Source of the DNA: Streptomyces bambusae
GTDB lineage: Bacteria; Actinomycetota; Actinomycetes; Streptomycetales; Streptomycetaceae
Direction: 5' to 3'
Assembly (NCBI RefSeq): GCF_020532645.1
Contig: NZ_JAJAUZ010000055.1
Coordinates: forward strand, 1 to 47,278
DNA length: 47,278 nucleotides
The translations under genes and the position numbers were made by a program. Below, piece after piece: positions 35,374-43,264 of the stretch; the stretch's first letter is position 1, and every line of letters starts with the position of its first letter. Below the pieces are notes generated by a model. The model was not told where the DNA came from. It ran no database searches and saw only the letters and a program-made list of their open reading frames with translations.

Positions 35374-36168
35374 TTGACCGCCACCGAGCCCGTCGGCGCC
35401 GCCCCCGCAGCGGAGACCGCCACAGCCGCCGACGCGCCCCAGCCCGCCCCCGGCGCGACCCCGCCCCGCGCCCCGCTCGTCGCCCGGGCCGCAGCCGAGC
35501 TGGTCGGCACCGCGGCCCTCGTGGCGGTCGTGGTCGGCTCCGGCATCCAGGCCACCGAGCTGACCGACGACGTCGCCCTCCAGCTGCTGGCCAACTCCAC
35601 CGCCACGGTGTTCGGCCTCGGCGTCCTGATCGCCCTCCTCGGCCCGGTCTCCGGCGCCCACTTCAACCCGGCCGTCACGCTGGCCGAGTGGTGGACCGCC
35701 CGCCGCGGCGGCGCCGGCGTCACCGCCCGCGAACTCGCCGTCTACGTGCCCTCCCAGATCGCCGGCGCCATAGCGGGCGCGATCCTCGCGGACGCGATGT
35801 TCGGCGAGCCCCTGGTGAAGTGGTCGCAGCACGACCGCTCCGCCGGCAACCTCCTCCTCGGTGAGGTCGTCGCCACCGCGGGCCTCATCCTGCTGATCTT
35901 CGGCCTCGCGCGGACCGACCGCCTCCGCTTCGCACCCGTGGCCGTCGCCTCGTACATCGGCGCCGCGTACTGGTTCACCTCCTCCACGTCCTTCGCCAAC
36001 CCGGCTGTCACCATCGGCCGCGCCTTCACCGACACCTTCGCGGGCATCGCCCCCGCGTCCGTCCCGGCGTTCGTCGTCGCGCAGCTGGCGGGTGCTGTCG
36101 TGGGCCTTGCGCTCGTGGCGGTCATCTTCATGCGGGGCAAGACCGGCAGCGGGCAGTCCGCAGCATGA
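35374..36168 (+). CDS. aqpS: Aquaglyceroporin of arsenic operon (AqpS type)
   Basis: This 264-residue MIP-family channel has six membrane helices and both half-helix motifs (HFNPAVT ~95 and FANPAVT ~210), intact. The N-terminal 40 residues form an Ala/Pro/Thr-rich cytoplasmic extension. In Sinorhizobium meliloti a channel in the same genetic position lets arsenite formed by ArsC flow out. I infer the same, or passage of methylated trivalent arsenicals. The start is TTG 35374, eight bases after AGGAGA; no ATG or GTG is suitable. Its stop overlaps the next ATG. Confidence 0.9.
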   Translation: MTATEPVGAAPAAETATAADAPQPAPGATPPRAPLVARAAAELVGTAALVAVVVGSGIQATELTDDVALQLLANSTATVFGLGVLIALLGPVSGAHFNPAVTLAEWWTARRGGAGVTARELAVYVPSQIAGAIAGAILADAMFGEPLVKWSQHDRSAGNLLLGEVVATAGLILLIFGLARTDRLRFAPVAVASYIGAAYWFTSSTSFANPAVTIGRAFTDTFAGIAPASVPAFVVAQLAGAVVGLALVAVIFMRGKTGSGQSAA

Positions 36169-37205
36169 CGCGGCACGCGGACGTGGTGGTGGTCGGCGGC
36201 GGCCAGGCCGGGCTCGCCGCCGGCTACCACCTGCGCCGGGCGGGCATCGACTTCACCATCCTCGACGCCCAGGCCGCCCCGGGCGGGGCCTGGCAGCACG
36301 CCTGGGACTCGCTGCACCTGTTCTCCCCGGCCGCCTACTCCTCCCTGCCCGGCCGCCTCATGCCGGCGCAGGCGGGCAAGACGTTCCCGGACGTCTCCCA
36401 CGTACTGGCCTACCTCGCCGACTACGAGAAGCGGTACGAGCTCCCCGTCCAGCGGGGTGTCCGCGTCGAGGCCGTCCGCGACCAGGCCCCCTTCCTGCAC
36501 GTCCGGACCGACTCCGGCGACTACACGGCCCGCGTCGTGATCAGCGCGACCGGCACCTGGTGGCGCCCCTTCCTGCCCGCCGTATCCGGCCGCGAACTCT
36601 TCCGGGGCCGCCGGCACCACACCGTGGACTACCGCAGCCCCGGGGACTACGCGGGACAGCGCGTCATCGTCGTCGGCGGCGGCAATTCCGGCGCCCAGAT
36701 CGCGGCCGACCTCGCCCCGCACGCCACCGTCCGCTGGGTCACCCAGCGGCCTGCCCGCTACCTTCCGGACGACGTCGACGGCAGCGCCCTGTTCCGGCTC
36801 GCCACCCAGCGGGTCCAGTCCGGCGGCCCCCGCATCTCCGACCTCGGCGACATCGTCGCCGTCCCGCCCGTACGCGCCGCCCGCGACGCCGGCCTCATCC
36901 CGGACCACCGGATGTTCGACAGCCTGACGGCCGACGGAGCCCGCTGGGCCGACGGCAGCACCTGGCCCTCCGACACGATCATCTGGTGCACCGGCTTCCG
37001 GCCCACGCTGTCTCACCTGTCCCCGCTGGGTCTGCGCACCGAGGGCGGCCGCATCCCCACCGAGGGCACCCGAGCCGTCGCCGACCCGCGCCTCCACCTC
37101 CTCGGCTACGGCGACTGGACCGGCCCCGCCTCCGCCACCCTCATCGGCGTCGGCCGCACGGCACGCGGGGCCGTCCGCGAGATCGCGGACTTCCTGGGAT
37201 CCTGA
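36165..37205 (+). CDS. arsO: ArsO-type flavin-dependent monooxygenase
   Basis: This is a 346-residue two-dinucleotide-fold flavoprotein. The FAD motif is VVVVGGGQAGLAAGYHLRRA at residues 7-26. The second NADPH motif is VIVVGGGNSGAQIAADLAP. Also present is the family TGTWWRPFLP region and a C-terminal GYGDWTGPASATLIGVGR. ArsO proteins occur next to arsR/aqp genes in actinobacterial and other arsenic islands; the exact reaction is unsettled (oxidation of trivalent organoarsenicals is the usual proposal). The ATG overlaps the aqpS stop (ATGA), so the channel and enzyme are co-translated. Confidence 0.88.
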   Translation: MTRHADVVVVGGGQAGLAAGYHLRRAGIDFTILDAQAAPGGAWQHAWDSLHLFSPAAYSSLPGRLMPAQAGKTFPDVSHVLAYLADYEKRYELPVQRGVRVEAVRDQAPFLHVRTDSGDYTARVVISATGTWWRPFLPAVSGRELFRGRRHHTVDYRSPGDYAGQRVIVVGGGNSGAQIAADLAPHATVRWVTQRPARYLPDDVDGSALFRLATQRVQSGGPRISDLGDIVAVPPVRAARDAGLIPDHRMFDSLTADGARWADGSTWPSDTIIWCTGFRPTLSHLSPLGLRTEGGRIPTEGTRAVADPRLHLLGYGDWTGPASATLIGVGRTARGAVREIADFLGS

Positions 37206-37227
37206 GACCACCGAGCACGCACGGCAC

Positions 37228-37734
37228 TCAGCTGATCCGCGGGCTCCGGCGCTCCAGCAGGACCACGTCGCGCCAGACGCCGTGGTGGCGGCCGATGCGC
37301 TCGCGAGTGCCGATGATGCGGAATCCGGCCCGGGCGTGGAGGGCGAGGCTGGCGGTGTTCTCGGGGAAGATGCCGGACTGGATCGTCCAGATGCCCGCGG
37401 CCTCGGTCGACCCGATCAGCGCGGCAAGGAGCCGGCCGGCGACGCCGCGGCCGCGGGCGTCGGGGTGGACGTACACGGAGTGCTCGACGACGCCCGCGTA
37501 CGCGCACCGGTCGGAGACCGCGCTCGCGGCGACCCAGCCCAGCACCCGGCCGTCGCCGTCTTCGTCGAGGGCGACGAACCGGTGCGCGGGCAGCTTCCCC
37601 GTATCGAAGACGTCCCAGGCCGGTGCCTGGGTCTCGAAGGTGGCGTCGCCCTCGTCGATCCCGGCCCGGTAGATCGCCAGCACCTGCTCGGCGTGTGCGG
37701 CCGTCATCGCCGCGATGCGGATCTCAGCAGCCAT
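37228..37734 (-). CDS. arsN1: ArsN1-like GNAT N-acetyltransferase
   Basis: This is a 168-residue GNAT enzyme. Its body follows phosphinothricin acetyltransferases: MTAAHAEQVLAIYRAGIDEG, TFETQAPAWDVF, and YAGVVEHSVYVHPDARGRGV, the last giving the acetyl-CoA loop R-G-R-G-V-A-G. The end reads QSGIFPENTASLALHARAGF and GRHHGVWRDVVLLERR. In arsenic islands this enzyme (ArsN1) acetylates the antibiotic arsinothricin; phosphinothricin or another amine is possible. Its ATG has GAGGAA upstream and lies inside the last 11 bases of the second arsR gene, so the two form an operon. Confidence 0.88.
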   Translation of the reverse strand: MAAEIRIAAMTAAHAEQVLAIYRAGIDEGDATFETQAPAWDVFDTGKLPAHRFVALDEDGDGRVLGWVAASAVSDRCAYAGVVEHSVYVHPDARGRGVAGRLLAALIGSTEAAGIWTIQSGIFPENTASLALHARAGFRIIGTRERIGRHHGVWRDVVLLERRSPRIS

Positions 37735-38035
37735 CGGCGGGTTCCTCCTCGCCGAGGATCGCGCGCACGGCGCGGGGGAAGACGCTCTGGCAGGTGCGGT
37801 TGACCGTGTACAGGGTGGAGGTGCCCTGGCGCTCGGCCAGGACGAACCGCGCCTCGGCCAGGATCTTGAGGTGGTGGGAGACCGTCGACTGGCCGACCTC
37901 GGCCCGTTCCACGACCTCGCCCACGCTCATCGCCCGGCCCTCGCCGGCCAGCAGGTGCAGCAGGCGTACGCGGGTGGGGTCGGCCAGGGCCTTGAACCAG
38001 CCCGCATACATGCGGGCGTCATCGTCGCTGAGCAC
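37724..38035 (-). CDS. Second ArsR-family repressor
   Basis: This 103-residue repressor belongs to a different ArsR subgroup from the first: FKALADPTRVRLLHLLAGEG, SVGEVVERAEVGQSTVSHHL as HTH, and GTSTLYTVNRTCQSVFPRAV with a Cys in the C-terminal helix. The start is chosen as GTG 38035, because GGAGG stands eight bases before it. An ATG at 38053 has no ribosome binding site and lies within the operator palindrome. It overlaps arsN1 by 11 bases and faces away from arsO. Likely an autoregulator of this pair, sensing arsenic. Confidence 0.88.
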   Translation of the reverse strand: MLSDDDARMYAGWFKALADPTRVRLLHLLAGEGRAMSVGEVVERAEVGQSTVSHHLKILAEARFVLAERQGTSTLYTVNRTCQSVFPRAVRAILGEEEPADGC

Positions 38036-38051
38036 GGATAGAGCCTCCTTC

Positions 38052-38074
38052 ATCGTCAATCGACGATAATCGAT
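38052..38074 (-). promoter_or_regulatory. ArsR-type operator upstream of the arsR2-arsN1 operon
   Basis: Two overlapping inverted repeats, ATCGTC-AATC-GACGAT (38052-38067) and ATCGA-N6-TCGAT (38059-38074), lie just upstream of the GGAGG and GTG of the second arsR. Such AT-bearing palindromes are typical ArsR-family operators. Confidence 0.6.
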
Positions 38075-38103
38075 GAACAAGGCGGGAGGAAGGGCCCATG
38101 CGT

Positions 38104-38532
38104 TCAAACGGCCCAGCCCTCGGTGTTCGAGCACGACTCGTAGGAATAACGCGTGTCGCGGTCCCAGCCCTCACCGGTGATGCGTTCGTACGCACGGTCC
38201 GGTGCGTAGAGCAGGCTCTCGGCCCAGATGAGGTCGGTGACGTAGGGAGTGAACACCGAGGGATCTGCGAGGACGCTGTCGAACACGGTGCGGCCGGCGG
38301 CGACGACCGCGGCACGCGTGTAGAGGAAGGCGTCTCCGCCCAGGTCGTGTCCGTACTCCTTGCGGTCCAGCCGGTAGAGCGCCCATGACAATTGTTCGGC
38401 AAAGCCGATGACCAGCGACAACGGGGACCGGGCAAGCCGCTCGGTCAGCGTGGCCGCAAGGACCTCGGCGTCCGGGTCAGGTCCTGTGGGACGGCAGTCC
38501 TCGATGAGTTGCCAGAAGGCGTCTTCGTTCAT
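38104..38532 (-). CDS. DUF4240 protein
   Basis: This 142-residue protein starts MNEDAFWQLIEDCRPTGPDP, the standard DUF4240 N-terminus, followed by SLVIGFAEQLSWALYRLDRK and SVFTPYVTDLIWAESLLYAP. The family is common in streptomycetes, often near toxin-immunity loci, with no defined function. I chose ATG 38532 over the in-frame ATG at 38586 because the family begins here. It precedes the arsR2 gene on the same strand, with an operator between them, so they are separate units. Confidence 0.82.
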   Translation of the reverse strand: MNEDAFWQLIEDCRPTGPDPDAEVLAATLTERLARSPLSLVIGFAEQLSWALYRLDRKEYGHDLGGDAFLYTRAAVVAAGRTVFDSVLADPSVFTPYVTDLIWAESLLYAPDRAYERITGEGWDRDTRYSYESCSNTEGWAV

Positions 38533-38598
38533 GCCGGCGAGCATGCCGCAGGGGTCTGACATCGCCAGGCATGGCTCTCGGGTCACCTGTCTGGGGCG

Positions 38599-38757
38599 TC
38601 ACTCGCTGGAATCACCATCCCGGCGCAGCGCTTCCGACACCCGTCGCCAGGCGTCGATCAGTGGCGGTAGCTGGGCCAGGAACTCCCGGGCCGCCCAGAC
38701 GGTAAACGTTGCGACCCCAGACCAGGCCAGAACCCCGAGAATGATTGCTGAATCCAC
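38599..38757 (-). CDS. 52-residue single-pass membrane protein
   Basis: A GTG at 38757 with AGGGAAG upstream opens a 52-codon ORF. Residues 4-24 are a hydrophobic helix (AIILGVLAWSGVATFTVWAA). The tail is amphipathic and charged: REFLAQLPPLIDAWRRVSEA ending in acidic residues. Third codon positions are partly A/T, so it may be transferred DNA. It lies 66 bases upstream of the DUF4240 start on the same strand. Function unknown. Confidence 0.5.
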   Translation of the reverse strand: MDSAIILGVLAWSGVATFTVWAAREFLAQLPPLIDAWRRVSEALRRDGDSSE

Positions 38758-38781
38758 CGTTCGTCTTCCCTCGCAGGCAGG

Positions 38782-38813
38782 GGCCGAACTGCGCAGGGCT
38801 GCTCAGTTCGGCC
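38782..38813. terminator. 10-bp perfect inverted repeat
   Basis: GGCCGAACTG (38782-38791) and CAGTTCGGCC (38804-38813) form a perfect stem with a 12-base loop. It lies in the 402-base gap 38758-39159, where I find no convincing gene or tRNA. It may end the transcript of the 466-residue regulator gene upstream on the minus strand. Confidence 0.45.
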
Positions 38814-39159
38814 ACATCGTGTGGCTGAACCGAGTTCCGTGCCGGTGATTGGAGACTCAGGTGTTGTTGCTGATCGAGCTGTTCGGAACTTTTGAACGAG
38901 GCATGGCCATGCCTTTTGAGCTGCGGATCCTCGGGCCGGCTGACGACACGCGCAGGACATCCGGATCCCACGCGTTCCGCCAGCAACCTGGGTCCTTGGA
39001 GGGCTTCACTATGCCGACGGTTGGACCCGGACTCGCTGACGCAACCGTAGCCACTCGGCCATTGCCGTGTCGCCTGAACGAAAAAACTCAGCAGTGCCCT
39101 CCGGTGGCTCCTGGTGTCCAGTCCGAGCCACGCGCGCAGCCGGAACGGCGCAGGTTGCC

Positions 39160-40560
39160 CTACAGCGCCACCGCACCTTCGGTTTCCCGTACGGCCCGGA
39201 CGTGATCCGTCAGGTCCGTGGGAAGGACCTCGGTCTCTTTGCTCTCCTCCGCGGCTGCCAGGGCGAGCACCAACAGGTAGCCGGCCGCCTGTGCCACGGT
39301 CGCCGGGCGCGGGGCCGTGCCGGTCTCGATTGCGGAGATGTCCTTCTCCTGCATGCCGAGTGCCTGCGCCATGGCGTCGGTGGTCAGGCCCAGTTCCCTG
39401 CGCAACTGCCCGAGCTCGGCGGCGCGGTCCGGCCAGCACGAAGCCGCGGCCGCCGTGAGCGGCTGCGGCAGCCCGGCGACGAGGCGGGCGGCCAGGGCTC
39501 CGAGCCGCCGGCCCGGGCTGCCCAGCAGCCACTGCCCGGCCCGCGGCCACGTGATACGGGCGCTCCCACTGGCCATGTGGAACCACAGGGGAGCCTCCGG
39601 GCTGTTCCCGGCCCGGAAAACGGCAGTCCGGGCTGCTGTACACCGGGCCCGTTCGCCCTTGACCTCCCGGCCCCTCGGCGGCCGATGGACGTCGCTGGAG
39701 CACGGCCCCGGGTCCTCCGTTCCGCCTTCGGGACGCGAGTCCGACTCCAGGGCGCGGTGCAACTCCTCCACGATGCCCCGCAGCCGCGCCCGCTCCCCCG
39801 CGTTCAGAGCCTCCACAAGGATCCCAGGAGCGTTTTGAGCTCCGAAGAGCCCCATCCGGCCCGGCTCGTAGTGCCACTCGGGGTCCTCCGCGTACTTCAA
39901 GACCTGCTGGAGCGTGTGGACCGTACCGGGGTCCCACGCCTGCATCATCAGGATCAGGACCCTCAGTGAGGCATCAGCAGCGCTCGCGTCGGTCCTGCCG
40001 TTCCTGCGTACCGGCCAGGGCTCGGAGGGCGTGAGGTACGCCGTGAACGTTGCGTGCTCGGCTCGGGACTCGTCCTGGATGAAGTGCGCGGCCGCGCGGG
40101 CGAGCCCGTCTCCGGCATGCCGGATCACCCCGTACCAGCCGTAGAGCGCCTGCCAGTAGTCGGCCAGCTGGTCGAAGCCCTCGCTGTACGGCTCCGCCGT
40201 GGTCCGGCAGTTCTGCGGGCAGCCCAACTTGCTGCGGTGGAGCACCGCGCGCGCCTCCCGGTCGAACAGTAGGGCGGCCGCCAAGTGCGTCCACGTCGGG
40301 CCCCGATCACGGCGGTCCTTGAGGTCGCGGTTCAGGAACTGCCGGAAGGCGTCGGACGGCCCCGGCCCGTCCGAACGCAGCGGTGCTTCGGGGTCTTCGT
40401 CCCAGATGCCGGTGGCGATGACCTCGCGCAGGGCCCGAGCAAGATCGTCCCGTAGGCCTTGCCCGAACGCTGCCAGGACCAGCAGGTGGGCCCGCGGGTC
40501 CTGAACGCCGGTCAGCACCGTTTCCACGTCACGGAAGCGGCTGTTGTGGTAGCGGCGCAC
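39160..40560 (-). CDS. Large protein with C-terminal XRE-type helix-turn-helix
   Basis: This is a 466-residue protein of unknown class. Residues 1-~265 are mostly helical, with no family I recognise (AHLLVLAAFGQGLRDDLARA, LGCPQNCRTTAEPYSEGFDQ, YWQALYGWYGVIRHAGDG). Two Cys in LGCPQNC might bind metal. A charged, variable linker (~265-310) precedes a basic region. Residues ~390-445 are a cro/cI HTH (LGQLRRELGLTTDAMAQALG, then KDISAIETGTAPRP), which in most XRE proteins is N-terminal. The start is GTG 40560, after GGAGAGG with an eight-base gap. Neither neighbour forms an operon with it. Possible roles include a transcriptional regulator with an N-terminal sensor, or a defence-associated regulator. 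Confidence 0.7.
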   Translation of the reverse strand: MRRYHNSRFRDVETVLTGVQDPRAHLLVLAAFGQGLRDDLARALREVIATGIWDEDPEAPLRSDGPGPSDAFRQFLNRDLKDRRDRGPTWTHLAAALLFDREARAVLHRSKLGCPQNCRTTAEPYSEGFDQLADYWQALYGWYGVIRHAGDGLARAAAHFIQDESRAEHATFTAYLTPSEPWPVRRNGRTDASAADASLRVLILMMQAWDPGTVHTLQQVLKYAEDPEWHYEPGRMGLFGAQNAPGILVEALNAGERARLRGIVEELHRALESDSRPEGGTEDPGPCSSDVHRPPRGREVKGERARCTAARTAVFRAGNSPEAPLWFHMASGSARITWPRAGQWLLGSPGRRLGALAARLVAGLPQPLTAAAASCWPDRAAELGQLRRELGLTTDAMAQALGMQEKDISAIETGTAPRPATVAQAAGYLLVLALAAAEESKETEVLPTDLTDHVRAVRETEGAVAL

Positions 40561-40687
40561 GGGGCGTTCCTCTCCGGTCAGCGGGCGCCTCTCCCCCGGA
40601 CGCCCCGGCCATCATCGCCGCCGGGCTGCTGCGCCACCGTGCCGGGGCCCGCAGCGGCGTCAGACAGCACCGACGGCCTGTGCCGAC

Positions 40688-40715
40688 GGCATACGGCATA
40701 CGGCATACGGCATAC
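40688..40715. repeat. Heptanucleotide tandem repeat (GGCATAC)4
   Basis: Four exact copies of a 7-bp unit end 24 bases before the start codon of the Nudix gene, with degenerate copies (GCATACG, TCTACGG) up to the ATG. Since 7 is not a multiple of 3, copy-number change would alter promoter or leader geometry. Confidence 0.9.
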
Positions 40716-40739
40716 GGGCCATCGCATACGGTCTACGGC

Positions 40740-41243
40740 ATGACGGCAGAACACGCGAAGGTCCCCAAGCCCCGGGTGCAGTTGGTCATCGGTGTCATCC
40801 GGCGCGGCGAGGAGGTCCTGCTCGTCCGTGAGAGCCTGGGCGTCAACGGCGAGGTGCTCTGGTCCCTGCCCGGCGGCGGGGTCGAGGACGGCGAGCTGAT
40901 GAACGAAGCACTCCGGCGCGAACTGCGGGAGGAGACCGGGCTCCTGGTGGGAAACCCGGTACGGACCGCCTTCCTCATGCACATCGACTCCGAGCGGCAC
41001 CCGTCAGCAGTGGCCGTCGCCTTCGAAGTCGACGCATGGCGGGGCGACCTCGCGCCCACGGACGGCGAGATCGAGCGAGCAGCCTTCTTCCCCCTGCCCG
41101 AGGCACTGAAGCTGCTCGGCTAGCTGGACAGCGCAACCCAGCGCGAGCCCATCGTCGGCTACCTCAGCGGGGCCGTCGCTCCGGGCACCACCTGGCTGTA
41201 CCGCAACCGGGGCGAGGAGGAGACCCTCGTCGCCCGCTGGTGA
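40740..41243 (+). pseudogene. Nudix hydrolase interrupted by an in-frame amber codon
   Basis: The first 127 residues form a Nudix domain with the catalytic box GGGVEDGELMNEALRRELRE followed by ETGLLV. It stops at TAG 41121-41123. The same frame continues for 39 more codons (TWLYRNRGEEETLVARW at the end) to TGA 41241, with protein-like content typical of the C-terminus of this family. The TAG occupies a position where Trp (TGG) would be natural (after LKLLG, before LDSA). Thus it is a one-base nonsense mutation or a read-through case. The Nudix core alone could still fold. No Shine-Dalgarno precedes the ATG; the 5' side is a GGCATAC repeat. Confidence 0.75.
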
Positions 41244-41513
41244 CCCCGTCCGGGATGCACGGTTCGCCATCCCCCGGCTCCGTGCTGCGCTCGTCCCGTG
41301 CGTGGCGTATGGCTGCCGGACGGTACGGAAGCCTTGCTCGGCTGGGTACGGCCACCCGAGGCCGTGCGCGTGACGGCCCTCGTTCCCGCGGCGATTCGCG
41401 GAAACGGCCGACCGTCATGGGCTCCCAATCCCCGGAAACACCCGGCCCCGAAGAACTCCACGTCGCGGAAACGGCGCTCCGCGACCTCCGGGATGCCCCG
41501 ACTGATCGGCGGG

Positions 41514-42704
41514 CTACCGGAGCACGACCGTGACGCCGTGCCGTTCGAGGAGTCGCACGATCTCCTCGAGGTAGGAGGGCCGGCCTTCCGGGTCCTCCGC
41601 ATCCGCCAGTGCGCGGCGTGCGACTTCGGAGTCGTGCCAGGTCAAGGTGAAGGGCGGGGCCACTCCGAAGCCGCCGCCCAGGCAGTCCTTGAGGGCGTTC
41701 CACTCCCGGCCGAAGTAGCGGCCGGGTCCGAGCAGGGCCTCGGCGATCGCGCAGTGCAGTCCGGGGACGTCCGTGACGAACCGGCCGTCGAGGTCGTACG
41801 CGCCGCCGGTGCGGTCCGGTCGGGGTGTCGGCACCCGCCAGGCACGGGTGGCGAGGTCGAGCCAGGCGGCTCTGCCCTTCGAGTCGTACGGCGCCCACCT
41901 GTTGGGCTCTGTCGGCGGTCCCTCGTACCACTCCGCCCAGATCGCGCGTGCTGTCGGCGATGGACGGTCGTCTCCGCCGTCGGCGAGGGTGATGTCGACG
42001 AGCGTGCCACCGAGCACGGACGGGCTTGCGCCGGTGATGTCCAGGCCCACGGTGCGCGAGGCCATCACAGCGCCGTGGCGATCCAGCACCAGGAGGTCGG
42101 CCCAGTCCCGCTCCGCCCGTTGGGGTCGCCGCAGCGCCGCAAGGAGCGGTTCCGCAGGCTCGCAGCCGATCAGTTCCATCGGGACGGGGGCCGCGTCCGC
42201 CCGCGGCTCGAACAGGCCGTCCACAGCGGAGCACCGGCCTGCACTTGCCGCGACGGTCGTCGTTCCCGCGAAGAGCTCGAAGCGTGTCGCCTCAGGCACT
42301 TCGAAGAAGCCCTCGTCGTTCGTGACGCCGGCACCGACCACAAGGTCGTGGCGTGCCGGGTCGCCGGGGTGGGGCTGATGGGCCACGACGACCGCATCGG
42401 CGAGAGTCCACCACTGCACGGGCCGGTCGTCGTTCCAGACCTCGACGCACACGTCGCCCAGGCCCCGGTACGAGGCGCCGGGCTCGGCCAGGACCTCGCT
42501 CAGGAGGCCGTCGGGGCTGCATCCGCGGAGGGTGAGGATCTCCCGTGTCGGCGGGACGGGCTCGACGAACAGCCCTTCGACGCCCGCGCACCTCCCCCAG
42601 AGCCGTTCCACGCCGTCTTCGTCCTCCTGGACCAGGAGGTACTTCACCGGGAAGCCCCGGTCCCACCGCGCGTGATCAGTAATGCGCACCCAACCCCCGA
42701 ACAT
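41514..42704 (-). CDS. Barstar-domain protein with duplicated N-terminal module
   Basis: This is a 396-residue protein. The last ~90 residues are a barstar (ribonuclease-inhibitor) domain: PGLHCAIAEALLGPGRYFGR, EWNALKDCLGGGFG, FTLTWHDSE. The N-terminal region contains two related modules: WGRCAGVEGLFVEP... RGCSPDGLLSEVL (~37-75) and AGRCSAVDGLFEPR... IGCEPAEPLLAAL (~155-195), evidence of an internal duplication. Barstar relatives inhibit secreted nucleases, so an immunity role is likely, though no partner nuclease is nearby. The ATG at 42704 is the likely start. The 270 bases between the Nudix stop and this gene (41244-41513) hold no gene. Confidence 0.82.
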   Translation of the reverse strand: MFGGWVRITDHARWDRGFPVKYLLVQEDEDGVERLWGRCAGVEGLFVEPVPPTREILTLRGCSPDGLLSEVLAEPGASYRGLGDVCVEVWNDDRPVQWWTLADAVVVAHQPHPGDPARHDLVVGAGVTNDEGFFEVPEATRFELFAGTTTVAASAGRCSAVDGLFEPRADAAPVPMELIGCEPAEPLLAALRRPQRAERDWADLLVLDRHGAVMASRTVGLDITGASPSVLGGTLVDITLADGGDDRPSPTARAIWAEWYEGPPTEPNRWAPYDSKGRAAWLDLATRAWRVPTPRPDRTGGAYDLDGRFVTDVPGLHCAIAEALLGPGRYFGREWNALKDCLGGGFGVAPPFTLTWHDSEVARRALADAEDPEGRPSYLEEIVRLLERHGVTVVLR

Positions 42705-42838
42705 GTGAGCAAACTTCGCGCCTACGATACGTCCCTGCCCTGCTCGGGCCGCCGGGTGGCGGGTGGCGGGTCCGCTACCGTCACATACGAAGGGATTACG
42801 AAGACGGGCTTGAGGCTTCCCCGGCCCGGCAGGCCCGC

Positions 42839-43264
42839 TCAGTCCACCACCCGTGCAGCGGTCGCTTCGATGCCCGAGGCTCGCAGTTTCCGGGCCAGGA
42901 GTTCCATCTCAGGAAGGGTCCCCTCGTACTGACCGGCCAGGACCTGGTCCAGCACGGCCCGGACGCCGTCCAGGCCGATGCCGAGTTCCGACCGGAGCAC
43001 TCGCATGACGGCGGCGTTTCTCGCCGGCGGCGCCACCTGCAACCTTGCCCTTCCGTGCTCGGCGAGCAGCCGACCGCGCAGGTCCTCCGGCAGGTCACCA
43101 CCGCACACGGCCACGGCAAACCCGCAGGCCTGACACCTCGACTCGACATCCCACCGCAGCGCCTCGCCCACCAGCGCCTGGACACCGCAGCAGGCGGCCT
43201 CGGCGCCGCATCCCTGGCATGCGGAGGAGTACCCGACGGACTCGACCAAGACCGGTTCGTTCAC
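42839..43264 (-). CDS. Zinc-ribbon-like conserved Streptomyces protein
   Basis: This 141-residue protein has an N-terminal Cys-rich segment (SSACQGCGAEAACCGVQALV and SRCQACGFAVAVCGGDLPED) that could form one zinc ribbon from two CxxC pairs. The C-terminal ~70 residues are helical (VMRVLRSELGIGLDGVRAVL, then GTLPEMELLARKLRASGIEA), resembling the ribosomal L7/L12 C-terminal fold used in many small actinobacterial proteins. I recall close relatives in other streptomycetes, function unknown. The GTG at 43264 follows GGGCGGGAC. A single-gene unit. Confidence 0.75.
   Translation of the reverse strand: MNEPVLVESVGYSSACQGCGAEAACCGVQALVGEALRWDVESRCQACGFAVAVCGGDLPEDLRGRLLAEHGRARLQVAPPARNAAVMRVLRSELGIGLDGVRAVLDQVLAGQYEGTLPEMELLARKLRASGIEATAARVVD

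Noticed and set aside
38985..39060. tRNA-like stretch (GGCCGAGTGGCTACGG on the minus strand)
   Set aside because: It resembles a class II D-arm, but there is no T-loop (GTTCGANTC) or matching acceptor stem.
38849..39205. Plus-strand ORF with an N-terminus like SARP regulators (MPFELRILGP)
   Set aside because: The similarity ends after ten residues, the rest is low-complexity, and no ribosome binding site precedes it.
40688..40715. Possible CRISPR repeats
   Set aside because: The 7-bp units are contiguous with no spacers, and there are no cas genes.
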